NCBI GenBank assembly: GCA_965221175.1 | Contig: OZ244867.1 | Location: forward strand, 1,426,001-1,490,000 | DNA length: 64,000 nucleotides | DNA from: JAJDZL01 sp965221175 | GTDB lineage: Bacteria > Pseudomonadota > Gammaproteobacteria > Arenicellales > JAJDZL01 | Direction: 5' to 3' | Shown: one piece after another, positions 26,232 through 35,464 of the stretch | Position numbering within the stretch: the first letter of the stretch is position 1 | Layout: each line of letters starts with the position of its first letter | Translations under genes and position numbers: made by a program | The notes under the pieces: generated by a model | What the model saw: the letters and a program-made list of their open reading frames with translations, nothing else | Told to the model about the DNA's origin: nothing | Databases searched by the model: none

Positions 26232-26998
26232 AATGGATCCAACAAATTGGCTGCACTAGGTAAATATGTGCATAATCGCATCATGATTGCAGTCGAGACC
26301 GAGTCATTTGGAACAAAATATCCATACTGTTTTACAGACTACTTGAAAAGACTCGAATTTCCAGAAAAAATTGAGTTGCATGGAATTTTAATTGTTACAA
26401 TGCAATCTACAGAGAAATTCTTGACACTAAGGGCAAAATTGTCTAATGTTGGTACGAATCGTAGTATTTGATTGTCGACTAAATTCCATTCAGTGGAACA
26501 ACAGTTAAAAATAATTTGGCATGTTGATTACATTGCATAACAAATCTGACAGATTTTGTCTAACAAGGCGAATTTTTATAGTACAACTGATTAAGCCTCA
26601 GTTGGCTTTGAAATATTCCTAGTCTTCGTAAGTTATTGATTTTAAAGGAATTATTTATTTTTCTTCGAGATTGTTCAGATAGCAAATTTATTGGGGCACA
26701 GAGCACGAAAAATAATTACTTTTCACCCAATTTTGCGCAATCTAATTTACTAAATCAAGGATTGATTCTAGTTTCTTTTGCTTCGGTTTGAATCTGAATA
26801 TAACTTCATTTAGTGCGAAATTACTTACTGTAAAATTTGTGCTGAATCCATCGTTTGTTCTACCATAATTCTCACTTTATGCACCGTGTAGCCAGCCATG
26901 CGTGCACTGAATTTTCGAGCCCTATGCTATTATTGATTTCTACAAATTGTCTTTATGAATTCTGTTCAATAATCCACTCTAATAAATTTGTTTAAGTT
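26232..26998. other. Gene-poor AT-rich stretch at the right edge of block A
   Basis: 767 bases between the second recombinase and sixA. One 84-codon plus-strand frame (26217-26471) has no recognisable motif, no good ribosome site and overlaps the recombinase start, so I do not call it. The rest is AT-rich with no hairpin of note. It should hold the sixA promoter at its right end. Confidence 0.4.
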
Positions 26999-27517
26999 AT
27001 GAGACTTGTTCTTCTCAGACACGCGGTCGCTGAAGATCGCTATGTATTTCACATGAACAGCAATGGTGCTCCGGACTCTCAACGACCGCTTACGAATGAC
27101 GGAATTGAAAAAATGAAATTGTCCGGTGCAGGTCTTTACAAAGCCTTGGACTGTGACGTCCAGCGAGTAGTTACAAGCCCCTATACGCGCGCACTGCAAA
27201 CTGCCGAAATATTTCTGGAAGCCATACCTGAAGACAAGCACCCCGAACTTGAAATTTCCCACCTCCTTACACCAGGATGCAGTTTTCATACCATTCAGGA
27301 CTGGCTGCACGGAGAATCAGGGACAGTCGTGCTTGTAGGACACGAACCGGATATGAGTTGGCTAATGCAGCAATTTACCAGCGGAGAGACTCAGGTTGAA
27401 AAATTTGGAAAGGCCGGAGCGTGCATGATTTACTTTGAAGGGCATCCCGGAGATTCGTTCGGCATTTTACATTGGTTCATGAACCCAAAGGACCTGCGTC
27501 AACTGGCCACTGCGTGA
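26999..27517 (+). CDS. sixA: Phosphohistidine phosphatase SixA
   Basis: 172-residue histidine-phosphatase (RHG) family protein. The catalytic motif LLRHAVAEDR is at the N-terminus, the second arginine/His region is VVTSPYTRALQTAEIF (about 55-70), and VLVGHEPDMSWL supplies the second catalytic His near residue 115. SixA removes phosphate from histidine in HPt domains and regulatory phosphotransferase components. It overlaps the next gene (ppx) by four bases (GTGA), a combination seen in other gammaproteobacteria, so they are one operon. Confidence 0.87.
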   Translation: MRLVLLRHAVAEDRYVFHMNSNGAPDSQRPLTNDGIEKMKLSGAGLYKALDCDVQRVVTSPYTRALQTAEIFLEAIPEDKHPELEISHLLTPGCSFHTIQDWLHGESGTVVLVGHEPDMSWLMQQFTSGETQVEKFGKAGACMIYFEGHPGDSFGILHWFMNPKDLRQLATA

Positions 27518-29037
27518 CGGATATCCCTACGTCAAGAGATCAAAACAACGACTCTGAATTTGTCGCCGCGGTCGATCTCGGATCTAACAGTTTTCATCTC
27601 GTCATTGCGAGACTCGATAGCGGAAGGTTAGTAGTAGTCGATCGAATTCGAGAAATTGTTCGACTGGGCGGCGGACTGAACGCCAAATCTAATCTCACAC
27701 CACAAACCCAAAAACGTGCATTGGAGTGCCTGCGCCGCTTCGGTCAAAGGCTACGCGACGTACCTGCCACTAATATACGAGCAGTCGGAACAAATACATT
27801 CCGTAAGGCTCACAACATTGATCAATTCCTACCTCAAGCCGAAGGTGCGCTTGGGCACGTCATTGAGGTGATCACAGGACGTGAAGAAGCAAGATTGATC
27901 TATGAATCTGTCTGTTATGGATTGTCGGAGAACTCCGAAAAACAACTTGTTGTAGACATTGGTGGCGGAAGTACTGAAGTTATCGTGGGAACCGGCCACG
28001 CTCCCCACCTTGTCGAAAGCCTCTACATCGGATGCGTCAGCTTGACTAAATCTCGTTTTCCAAACGGCCGGATTAGCCGCGAAAGAATGCTTCAAGCGGA
28101 ACAAGATGCACAATTAGAGGTACGTGCGATTCATCGTAAATATCGTGAACATGGGTGGAACAAAGTCTTGGGATGCTCCGGTACCATTCGTGCAGTAGGA
28201 GGCGTATTGCAGCAACTCAATTGGTGTAACGGAACCATTGAGCGCCAAGCACTGGACCGACTGAGAGAAAAAATTCTCATGTACAAACACACATCTGAAC
28301 TTTTCGATATTGGATTTGATTCAACTCGATGTGAGGTTTTGCCTGGAGGCTTTGCCATTGTCTGGGCGCTCTTCGACCTCCTTGAAATTGACTCTATGGA
28401 AGTCTCGGAACTCGCACTTCGTGAAGGCGTAATGTACGATCTGCTTGGGCGGCTACGTAACAATGATGCTCGACAGCATACCGTGCAATCTCTAATAAAT
28501 CACTGGTCGATAGACGTAGATCACGCAAATCGAGTTCAAGACTTTACACTCAATTTATATGATCAGACAAACAGTGCTTGGTTTGCAAATCTACCTGAAA
28601 CAAGAAATTTGCTCAAATGGGCAGCAATGCTTCATGAAATTGGATTGTCAATCGCCCATGCGAAATATCATGAGCATGGAGCATATCTTCTTCAATTTTC
28701 GGACATGGCAGGATTCTCCCGTTCCGAGCAGACAGCTCTAGCAACTCTGGTGCGCGTGCATCGTAGAAAGTTTCCTGAAAATTTTCTGGATGCTACGACA
28801 CATTTACCCAAACGGATTTTGAAAAGACTATGCGTACTTCTAAGGATCGCAGTTCTTCTGCATCGTCCTAGAACCGATCGTGTTGATTTAGAAGTTGAAT
28901 GCAAAGTGAAGAAGAAGAAAATCGAAATGACTTTTCCGTCCGGCTGGTTAAATCAGCATCCACTAACACGCGCAGACCTGGTACAGGAAAAGCAGTACCT
29001 GCAAAGTGTAGGAATCAATCTCTGCGTACGAACGTAA
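27514..29037 (+). CDS. ppx: Exopolyphosphatase / guanosine pentaphosphate phosphohydrolase
   Basis: 507-residue Ppx/GppA-family enzyme that releases orthophosphate from polyphosphate. N-terminal ASKHA-fold motifs are clear: AAVDLGSNSFHLVIAR (phosphate loop), TGREEARLIYES with the catalytic Glu, and VVDIGGGSTEVI. The C-terminal half is the HD-like/extension domain typical of full-length Ppx (about 500 residues) rather than the short GppA-like forms. The GTG at 27514 overlaps the sixA stop and matches the usual N-terminus; the in-frame ATG at 27472 lies within sixA. Polyphosphate turnover and the RelA alarmone system, also in this window, are functionally linked in many bacteria. Confidence 0.92.
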   Translation: MTDIPTSRDQNNDSEFVAAVDLGSNSFHLVIARLDSGRLVVVDRIREIVRLGGGLNAKSNLTPQTQKRALECLRRFGQRLRDVPATNIRAVGTNTFRKAHNIDQFLPQAEGALGHVIEVITGREEARLIYESVCYGLSENSEKQLVVDIGGGSTEVIVGTGHAPHLVESLYIGCVSLTKSRFPNGRISRERMLQAEQDAQLEVRAIHRKYREHGWNKVLGCSGTIRAVGGVLQQLNWCNGTIERQALDRLREKILMYKHTSELFDIGFDSTRCEVLPGGFAIVWALFDLLEIDSMEVSELALREGVMYDLLGRLRNNDARQHTVQSLINHWSIDVDHANRVQDFTLNLYDQTNSAWFANLPETRNLLKWAAMLHEIGLSIAHAKYHEHGAYLLQFSDMAGFSRSEQTALATLVRVHRRKFPENFLDATTHLPKRILKRLCVLLRIAVLLHRPRTDRVDLEVECKVKKKKIEMTFPSGWLNQHPLTRADLVQEKQYLQSVGINLCVRT

Positions 29038-29229
29038 ACTGCGCTGGCAATATAAGACAAATCTGGTTTGGTGTTCTAGAGTATTAACAAAGAAGCAGAT
29101 TCTCCACTGAATGGTACCCGCTGAAATTTACCCCGACTCTGTGCTCAATAACAAACCAAGCCTAGAAGAACATTAGATCGAATTCGTATAATAATCTCTG
29201 GTAGGATCAAGTTCAGGAGGTAAAAGGTT

Positions 29230-30111
29230 ATGTCTGTACTCAGAACTCCAGATGAAACTCGCACAGTTACAGTCGACGGATTCAAGATAGTTACTTACAG
29301 TTACGGCTCTGGCGACGATATTCTGTTTCTTCTCAACGGTGGCCCAGGTCTTCCTTGCGACTACTTGCGAGACCCTCATATTCCATTGGCTGACGAAGGT
29401 TACCGCGTAGTCGCATTCGATCAATTGGGTTGTGGCAATTCCGACCGACCGGATGATACTTCCCTATGGGATATCAATCGCTATGTCGAAGAAGTCGAAA
29501 CAGTACGCAAAGCACTCGGGCTTGAACGAGTTCATCTACTAGGACAGTCCTGGGGAGGGTGGCTAAGTATTGAGTATGCTCTGACTTACACGCAAGAAAT
29601 TCGCACACTAATTCTTGCAAATACCTGCGGCGACCTACCTCATTTGACTACAGAACTCAATCGAATGAGAAATGCACTCGGTAGTGAAACCGAAGCTATG
29701 ATGCTTCATCACGAAGCAATGGGTACGATTGACCATCCTGAATACCAAGCAGCTGTCACAATCCTAAACTATAGACATGTTTGCCGCTTGAAAGAGTGGC
29801 CATCTTCCTTGCTCGCTTCGGTGAATGACTGGAATATGGGGCCTTACGGTACCATGCAAGGACCGAACGAATTTCTGTACATTGGAAACCTGAAAGATTG
29901 GAATCGAATTCCAGACATGCATCAACTAACAATGCCTACCTTGATAGTGACCGGCACTCATGATGAAATCGGCCCAGCTTGTGCACTTCGAATGGACAAC
30001 GTGTTGCCAAATTCCGAAGTTGTAGTGTTGCCCAATAGTTCCCATGTGCCATTTTATGAAGAACCGGAAAACTACTTTGCTGCTCTCAAGACATTTCTCA
30101 AAAGCCACTGA
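29230..30111 (+). CDS. Alpha/beta hydrolase, proline iminopeptidase-like
   Basis: 293-residue alpha/beta hydrolase. The oxyanion motif is LLNGGPGLP (HGGPG with Asn for His), the nucleophile elbow is LLGQSWGGWLSIEY (Ser near residue 105), the acid is in VTGTHDEIGPA and the His in PNSSHVPFYEEP. The overall length and NGGPG/GQSWGG pattern match prolyl aminopeptidases (S33, TIGR01250). The substrate is not fixed by sequence. Near-consensus ribosome site AGGAGGT lies 9 bases before the ATG. The downstream alcohol dehydrogenase is co-directional, 36 bases away, so they may be co-transcribed. Confidence 0.85.
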   Translation: MSVLRTPDETRTVTVDGFKIVTYSYGSGDDILFLLNGGPGLPCDYLRDPHIPLADEGYRVVAFDQLGCGNSDRPDDTSLWDINRYVEEVETVRKALGLERVHLLGQSWGGWLSIEYALTYTQEIRTLILANTCGDLPHLTTELNRMRNALGSETEAMMLHHEAMGTIDHPEYQAAVTILNYRHVCRLKEWPSSLLASVNDWNMGPYGTMQGPNEFLYIGNLKDWNRIPDMHQLTMPTLIVTGTHDEIGPACALRMDNVLPNSEVVVLPNSSHVPFYEEPENYFAALKTFLKSH

Positions 30112-30147
30112 TCAAGTGCTAGCCATCATCAATCTCCCAAGCCTGAA

Positions 30148-31233
30148 ATGATGAAAGCCGCTGTTTGTTACCGGTTCGGTCAACCGTTGGTTATCGATGA
30201 AATCGCCATTGACGAGCCCCGAGTTGGCGAAGTTAAAGTCCAGATTTCCGCCTGTGCGATTTGCCATAGCGACATTCTGTATATGGATGGAGCTTGGGGC
30301 GGTAGATTACCCACAATCTTTGGGCATGAAGCATCCGGCATAATCACGTCTTGCGGACCAGGAGTCGAGCATGTAAAAAATGGTGATAAAGTCATAGTGT
30401 CACTTTTGCGCTCTTGTGGAGAGTGCTTTTTCTGCAGCCAGCAACAATCGAATCTGTGCGAACATGTTTTTGCAACTGACGAGCCAAGGCGCCTGCAGAC
30501 CGTCCATGGAATGGCAGTACATCGAGGTCTCGGCACTGGATGTTTTGCAGAATTTGCTGTCGTCCATCAGTCGCAGGTTGTAAAAATTCCAGACAAGTTG
30601 AATGTATCCAGCGCATCACTACTTGCATGTGGCGTCATAACAGGTTTTGGGTCAGTTGTGAATACGGCTTCGGTTAAACCTGGTAGCCATGTAGTCATCA
30701 TCGGCGCCGGCGGCGTCGGAATCAATTGTATTCAAGCCGCTAGAATCAGCTCAGCTGCTACGATCACCGCCATTGATCCGAACCCAGACCGATTGGATAT
30801 CGCCAAACGATTCGGGGCTACGCATGCCGCCAACCCCGATCAGATCGATACTGCTGAATTTATAAAGGAGTTGACTATGAACCGTGGAGCTGATTTTGTG
30901 TTCGTAGCTACCGGTCATTCGGACGCAGCTGATGGCGCATTTCGATTGATTCGTCGGGGCGGAACTCTCGTTCTTGTCGGAATGCCGCCGGATGGCACCC
31001 ATCTGATGCTAGAATCGGTTGATTTTATTGATGCAAATCAATCAATTCTAGGATGTAAGATGGGCAGTGCGAACCTACAATCAGATATTCCGAAATTGGT
31101 TGATTTTTACCAGTCAGGAAAATTGGAACTGGATCAACTCGTGTCAGGAAAATACTCTCTGGAAAACATTAACGACGCCATTGAAGCGACCCGAAATGGG
31201 GTTGGACTACGAAATGTAGTTATTTTCAACTAA
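30148..31233 (+). CDS. Zinc-dependent alcohol dehydrogenase
   Basis: 361-residue medium-chain dehydrogenase/reductase. The catalytic-zinc ligands are in ACAICHSDILY (Cys-His) and FGHEASG (His-Glu), and the structural-zinc cysteines in SCGECFFCSQQQSNLC. The nucleotide-binding GxGxxG motif appears as IGAGGVGINCIQ, followed by an acidic residue (AIDPNPDRL) suggesting NAD(H). It resembles class III/Zn alcohol dehydrogenases in general; the substrate cannot be told. Its 3' end overlaps the 3' end of glmM on the other strand by four bases. Both zinc sites look intact. Confidence 0.87.
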   Translation: MMKAAVCYRFGQPLVIDEIAIDEPRVGEVKVQISACAICHSDILYMDGAWGGRLPTIFGHEASGIITSCGPGVEHVKNGDKVIVSLLRSCGECFFCSQQQSNLCEHVFATDEPRRLQTVHGMAVHRGLGTGCFAEFAVVHQSQVVKIPDKLNVSSASLLACGVITGFGSVVNTASVKPGSHVVIIGAGGVGINCIQAARISSAATITAIDPNPDRLDIAKRFGATHAANPDQIDTAEFIKELTMNRGADFVFVATGHSDAADGAFRLIRRGGTLVLVGMPPDGTHLMLESVDFIDANQSILGCKMGSANLQSDIPKLVDFYQSGKLELDQLVSGKYSLENINDAIEATRNGVGLRNVVIFN

Positions 31234-32597
31234 TTTCCAGAAACAACCCTACCGGATTCTTCTCGTACAACCTCAGCAAGCTGATTTGCAATCTGATTGA
31301 TCGTATTTCGATCAATTCCTTCGACTAGAATTCGAATAACAGGTTCAGTGCCAGAGGCGCGTAGAAGTATTCGCCCGTTACCGTTCAACTCTGCTTGCGC
31401 TTTGTCAACTGCTCTACTGGTTTCCGGCCACTGATCAAGGATGAGTTTGCTAATGGGTGCATTGCGATCTTTCATATAGACATTTTGACTCACTTGTGGA
31501 ACCAGTTTCACACCTTGTGCAAGTTCGTGTAACGATTTGTCGGTACTGATCATTTCAGCAAGCACTTCTAAAGCAGCAATGAGACCGTCTCCCGGCAATC
31601 CCGCTTCGCCATTCAAAATATGCCCGCATTCTTCACCTCCTAAACTCCAGCTGCGTTCTTCCAGACGCTTTGAAATATATCGATCGCCAACTTCGACGCG
31701 CTCAAATGGAATGCTGTTTTCCGATAGTGCATCTGCCAATCCCATATTGCTGAGTTGAGTACCGACAACGCCCCCGTTTAATATCCCCGTTCGCTTTCTT
31801 GCCATCGCTATGACATAAAGTATCTGATCTCCGTTGACAAGATTTCCCTCTGCATCGACCATCACCACCCTGTCACCATCTCCATCCAAAGCTATCCCAA
31901 CATCTGCCTGGTATTTCAGTGTACAACTTTTGATAAATTCGGCATTTGTAGAGCCGCAATCAAGATTAATATTGAATCCATTGGGTTTGTCAGCTACAGC
32001 TACAACCTCTGCACCTAGCTGAGACAATACATTCGGAGCAATTCGATAACTCGCGCCATTTGCACAGTCAACCACGATTCGCAAATCATTCAATGGCTGA
32101 GTAGCACAAGCACACAAATGCCCGACATACAATTCCACCGGATTGTCGATTCTGCGGGCTTTTCCTAACAGTTCGGATGAGACTACACGAATCGATTGAT
32201 TCATCATTTCCTCAATTCCTCTTTCGATTGCAGCTGGCAACTTTCCGCCATCTGAATTTAGAACTTTTAGGCCGTTATCTTGAACTGGATTGTGAGATGC
32301 GCTGATGACGATTCCAGCCATAGCGCCTGTAGACCTGCAAAAGTAGGATACAGCAGGAGTAGGTACTGGTCCCAGCAATGCAATATTGACACCTGAAGAA
32401 AGCAAACCGCTGGTAAGCGCAGACTCCATTACATATCCTGAAACCCGCGTATCTTTACCTATAATGACTTCGCCTAGTTCAGCCATTTGCTCGCGAAAAA
32501 CAGTACCTATAGCCCAGCCAAGTTTTAGTACTGTCTGCGGAGTGATTGGTTCGTAACCGAACTTGCCGCGCACACCATCTGTGCCGAAAAGTTTCAT
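31230..32597 (-). CDS. glmM: Phosphoglucosamine mutase
   Basis: 455-residue hexosephosphate mutase that interconverts glucosamine-6-phosphate and glucosamine-1-phosphate, feeding UDP-GlcNAc for murein and LPS. The phosphoserine loop is ISASHNPVQDNG (about 100), the metal loop ALDGDGDRVVMVD (about 240), sugar-binding GEECGHIL near 325 and the phosphate-binding loop RASGTEPVIRILV near the C-terminus. The N-terminus MKLFGTDGVRGKFG is exactly the GlmM start. It lies downstream of ftsH on the same strand with 98 bases between; the dihydropteroate synthase gene (folP) that often sits between them in relatives is absent. Confidence 0.96.
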   Translation of the reverse strand: MKLFGTDGVRGKFGYEPITPQTVLKLGWAIGTVFREQMAELGEVIIGKDTRVSGYVMESALTSGLLSSGVNIALLGPVPTPAVSYFCRSTGAMAGIVISASHNPVQDNGLKVLNSDGGKLPAAIERGIEEMMNQSIRVVSSELLGKARRIDNPVELYVGHLCACATQPLNDLRIVVDCANGASYRIAPNVLSQLGAEVVAVADKPNGFNINLDCGSTNAEFIKSCTLKYQADVGIALDGDGDRVVMVDAEGNLVNGDQILYVIAMARKRTGILNGGVVGTQLSNMGLADALSENSIPFERVEVGDRYISKRLEERSWSLGGEECGHILNGEAGLPGDGLIAALEVLAEMISTDKSLHELAQGVKLVPQVSQNVYMKDRNAPISKLILDQWPETSRAVDKAQAELNGNGRILLRASGTEPVIRILVEGIDRNTINQIANQLAEVVREESGRVVSGN

Positions 32598-32694
32598 GTT
32601 ACAAGCAAACTACGAAAAGTATTTCGATGGCACTTCAAGTATGGGAACCGACGAATTTCATCAGATCCCGCCATTCGTCGAAAATTGGCCCGAA

Positions 32695-34617
32695 TCAAGC
32701 CTCGCCACTGGCAGGACGGTCCATACGTGGCTTGACGACTGTCTTTCTTCTCTTTCCACCGGAATTCTTCGGTTCATCTGTTGATGTAGATGATTCATTG
32801 GAATCTGAAGACGAGGGTCGAATCTCGCGTCCTTCCATGATGTCGTCAATCTGATCCGACTCCAAAGTTTCCCACTCAATGAGAGCTTTCGCCATCACTT
32901 CAATCTTATCCTTGTTGTCTTCAATGGTCTTTCGCGCTCTAGTGTACTGCTCTTCAATAATCCGAGTTACTTCTTGATCAACTTGTTCCGCAACTGCGTC
33001 ACTCAAGTTCTGGTGCGTAGTCACATCACGTCCAAGAAACACTTCTGATTGGTTTTCACCGTACACCCGAGTTCCCAAGGAATCGCTCATTCCCCAACGG
33101 GAAACCATTTTCTGTGCCAAGTCTGTCGCTTGCTCAAAATCATTGGAAGCTCCAGTTGTCATCTGATTCATAAATATTTCCTCAGCGATTCTACCGCCCA
33201 TCAAAACCGCAATTCTAGCGAGTAGATATTCGCGGTTATGACTATAGCGATCCTCTTCAGGCAATTGCATGGTTACACCTAAAGCTCTTCCGCGCGGGAT
33301 GATTGTCACTTTGTGTACCGGATCGGTATGGTCAAGCACCTTGGCCACGACAGTATGTCCTGATTCATGATACGCAGTATTCCAACGCTCTTCTTCCGGC
33401 ATCACAATAGACCTTCGTTCAACTCCCATTAAAACCTTGTCCTTGGCCATCTCAAACTGTTCCATTGTCACAGTCTTGCGGCTGGCACGCGCGGCAAACA
33501 ACGCTGCTTCATTCACCAGATTGGCAAGATCAGCACCTGAAAATCCGGGTGTACCTCGTGCAATGATGTTGGCATTTACATCTTCGTCTATGGGAACTTT
33601 TCTCATGTGAACTTTCAAAATCTGCTCACGACCGCGAATATCCGGCAAGGGCACATGCACTTGCCTGTCAAACCTTCCAGGACGAAGAAGTGCGGGATCA
33701 AGAACGTCGGGGCGGTTGGTCGCAGCGATAACGATCACGCCGTCACTCCCCTCAAATCCGTCCATCTCGACCAACAACTGATTCAATGTCTGTTCTCGTT
33801 CATCGTGACCTCCGCCAAGTCCGGCTCCACGTTGACGACCGACTGCATCAATTTCGTCAATGAAAATGATGCAAGGCGCATTTTTCTTACCTTGCTCAAA
33901 CATATCGCGCACACGAGATGCACCAACACCGACAAACATCTCGACGAAATCCGACCCCGAAATCGAGAAAAACGGCACTTTGGCTTCGCCCGCTATCGCC
34001 TTGGCCAGTAATGTTTTACCGGTTCCCGGATTGCCTGTCATAAGCACGCCGCGAGGAATCCGTCCACCCAGATTAGTGAATTTCGCCGGTGCACTCAAGA
34101 ATTCGACAAGCTCGCCAACTTCTTCTTTGGCTTCCTCTACTCCCGCCACATCCTCGAAAGTAACTCGATTCTTGTCTTCCGTGAGCAAACGCGCCCGACT
34201 CTTGCCGAAGCTCATCGCACCTCGACCTCCACCACCTTGCATCTGGCGCATGAAGAAAATCCAGACACCGATCAGCAACAACAATGGGAACCAGCTAATG
34301 AACAATTGCATCAGCAGTGACGGCGTTTCTTCTTTCTGTACTACTATGGTCACACCCGCGTTAACCAAGTCATCGACAAGTTTGGGGTCATCTGGAGAAT
34401 AGGTCAGGAAAGGATCGCCACTAGTGAAGCTTCCCATGATCGTTCTGCCGTCTATAACAACTCTGTCTACTCGGCCTTGCTTGACGTCTGCAAGAAATGT
34501 GGAGTATTCAACTTCTTTTCGGGTTTCGTTCTCGGTCGGAGCGAAATTCTTGAATATCGCCATTAGCACCATCGCAATGACGACCCATAAAATTAGATTT
34601 TTCGTTAGATTGCCCAA
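32695..34617 (-). CDS. ftsH: ATP-dependent zinc metalloprotease FtsH
   Basis: 640-residue membrane-anchored AAA+ protease for quality control of membrane and regulatory proteins (LpxC, sigma-32 in relatives). Two N-terminal membrane helices (about 6-24 and 101-122) enclose the periplasmic domain. Walker A is GNPGTGKT (195-202), Walker B IIFIDEIDAVGRQRG, the second region of homology includes RPDVLDPALLRPGRFDRQ, and the zinc site is AYHESGHTVV with a downstream Asp. The C-terminal tail is Ser/Lys-rich. Length matches the family. In many relatives rlmE (ftsJ) lies directly upstream; here 5.7 kb of accessory DNA separates the two. Confidence 0.97.
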   Translation of the reverse strand: MGNLTKNLILWVVIAMVLMAIFKNFAPTENETRKEVEYSTFLADVKQGRVDRVVIDGRTIMGSFTSGDPFLTYSPDDPKLVDDLVNAGVTIVVQKEETPSLLMQLFISWFPLLLLIGVWIFFMRQMQGGGGRGAMSFGKSRARLLTEDKNRVTFEDVAGVEEAKEEVGELVEFLSAPAKFTNLGGRIPRGVLMTGNPGTGKTLLAKAIAGEAKVPFFSISGSDFVEMFVGVGASRVRDMFEQGKKNAPCIIFIDEIDAVGRQRGAGLGGGHDEREQTLNQLLVEMDGFEGSDGVIVIAATNRPDVLDPALLRPGRFDRQVHVPLPDIRGREQILKVHMRKVPIDEDVNANIIARGTPGFSGADLANLVNEAALFAARASRKTVTMEQFEMAKDKVLMGVERRSIVMPEEERWNTAYHESGHTVVAKVLDHTDPVHKVTIIPRGRALGVTMQLPEEDRYSHNREYLLARIAVLMGGRIAEEIFMNQMTTGASNDFEQATDLAQKMVSRWGMSDSLGTRVYGENQSEVFLGRDVTTHQNLSDAVAEQVDQEVTRIIEEQYTRARKTIEDNKDKIEVMAKALIEWETLESDQIDDIMEGREIRPSSSDSNESSTSTDEPKNSGGKRRKTVVKPRMDRPASGEA

Positions 34618-35464
34618 AGTGATTCTCTTGCTTTCGCTTTCGTTGGAACGGTAGATAATACTGAATTGTTCATTCTGTTTTTCCAGACTGACGCAGTTAG
34701 ATTAAACAAATTGTGGGGACAAAAAGGTAATTTTACAAGACCAAGATTCAAGTAATTGTTTGTGTAACTTCCATTTTAGCAAATTTACGGACAAACTATG
34801 AATAATGCACATCGTTATATTTGCTATCAATTCCAACTCTCTACGTTCTTAGTGACACATATCTAGCGTACCATCGGCCAAAGTGACATTGACTTGGAAG
34901 GTGCGGGGATAAACTTATCCGAAAATTCGGATTCGAAATCTCGAGCGGTAAGGGGATTTCTGAAAAAAGTCGTCTCCCGACATCCTCGCCAACTCGACGA
35001 GTGTCAATTCATCTCCAGGAAATAAAAGCCCGATCGTACCTTCAAGCCGGCTCGGGAAAGCGGGGATTCTGATTGGGTATGCAATAGTAAAGACCGCAAC
35101 ATATTTCATTACAATCGAACTGCCAATGATGCAAACGACCGTGCTTTCGTACGTTTACATTGCTCTGCCTATCGCTGATCAGTTCGGTCGCTGAATATTT
35201 TCAGCTGCTCACCGATCGGTCCGGAGAACACAAGCTGTTCGCAATCGCCCTCGAAAGTGCGCACAAATCCCTCGAATTGTGTGTTGTTACTGATATCAAA
35301 TTACGCTCGAAACTGACAATGTTTGATGCGCTCGCGCTCTTGTACGCCAAGGGCATCGACGGAATTCATGGTGAATTTTTCAATGGCGCATTCCCCTTAC
35401 AAATCTGCTTCAGACAGTAAAGGTTCGGCCAGGCCGTGTGAACGCAGCCACTGGGCGCTGTAGG
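34618..35464. other. AT-rich to GC-rich transition upstream of ftsH, no gene recognised
   Basis: 847 bases. Near ftsH the DNA is AT-rich (19 G/C in the 60-base row at 34741) and should hold the ftsH promoter. Two small frames (64 codons minus at 34915-35109, 86 codons plus at 35160-35420) have no recognisable motifs. On the minus strand around 35165-35330 a short stretch reads SNNTQFEGFVRTFEGDCEQ but is closed by stops on both sides. These look like remnants rather than genes. Confidence 0.4.

Noticed and set aside
26217..26471. 84-codon frame beside the second recombinase
   Set aside because: No ribosome site, no motif and it overlaps the recombinase start on the other strand.
34915..35420. 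Two small frames upstream of ftsH as genes
   Set aside because: They have no ribosome site, motif or conserved look, and lie in a composition-transition zone.
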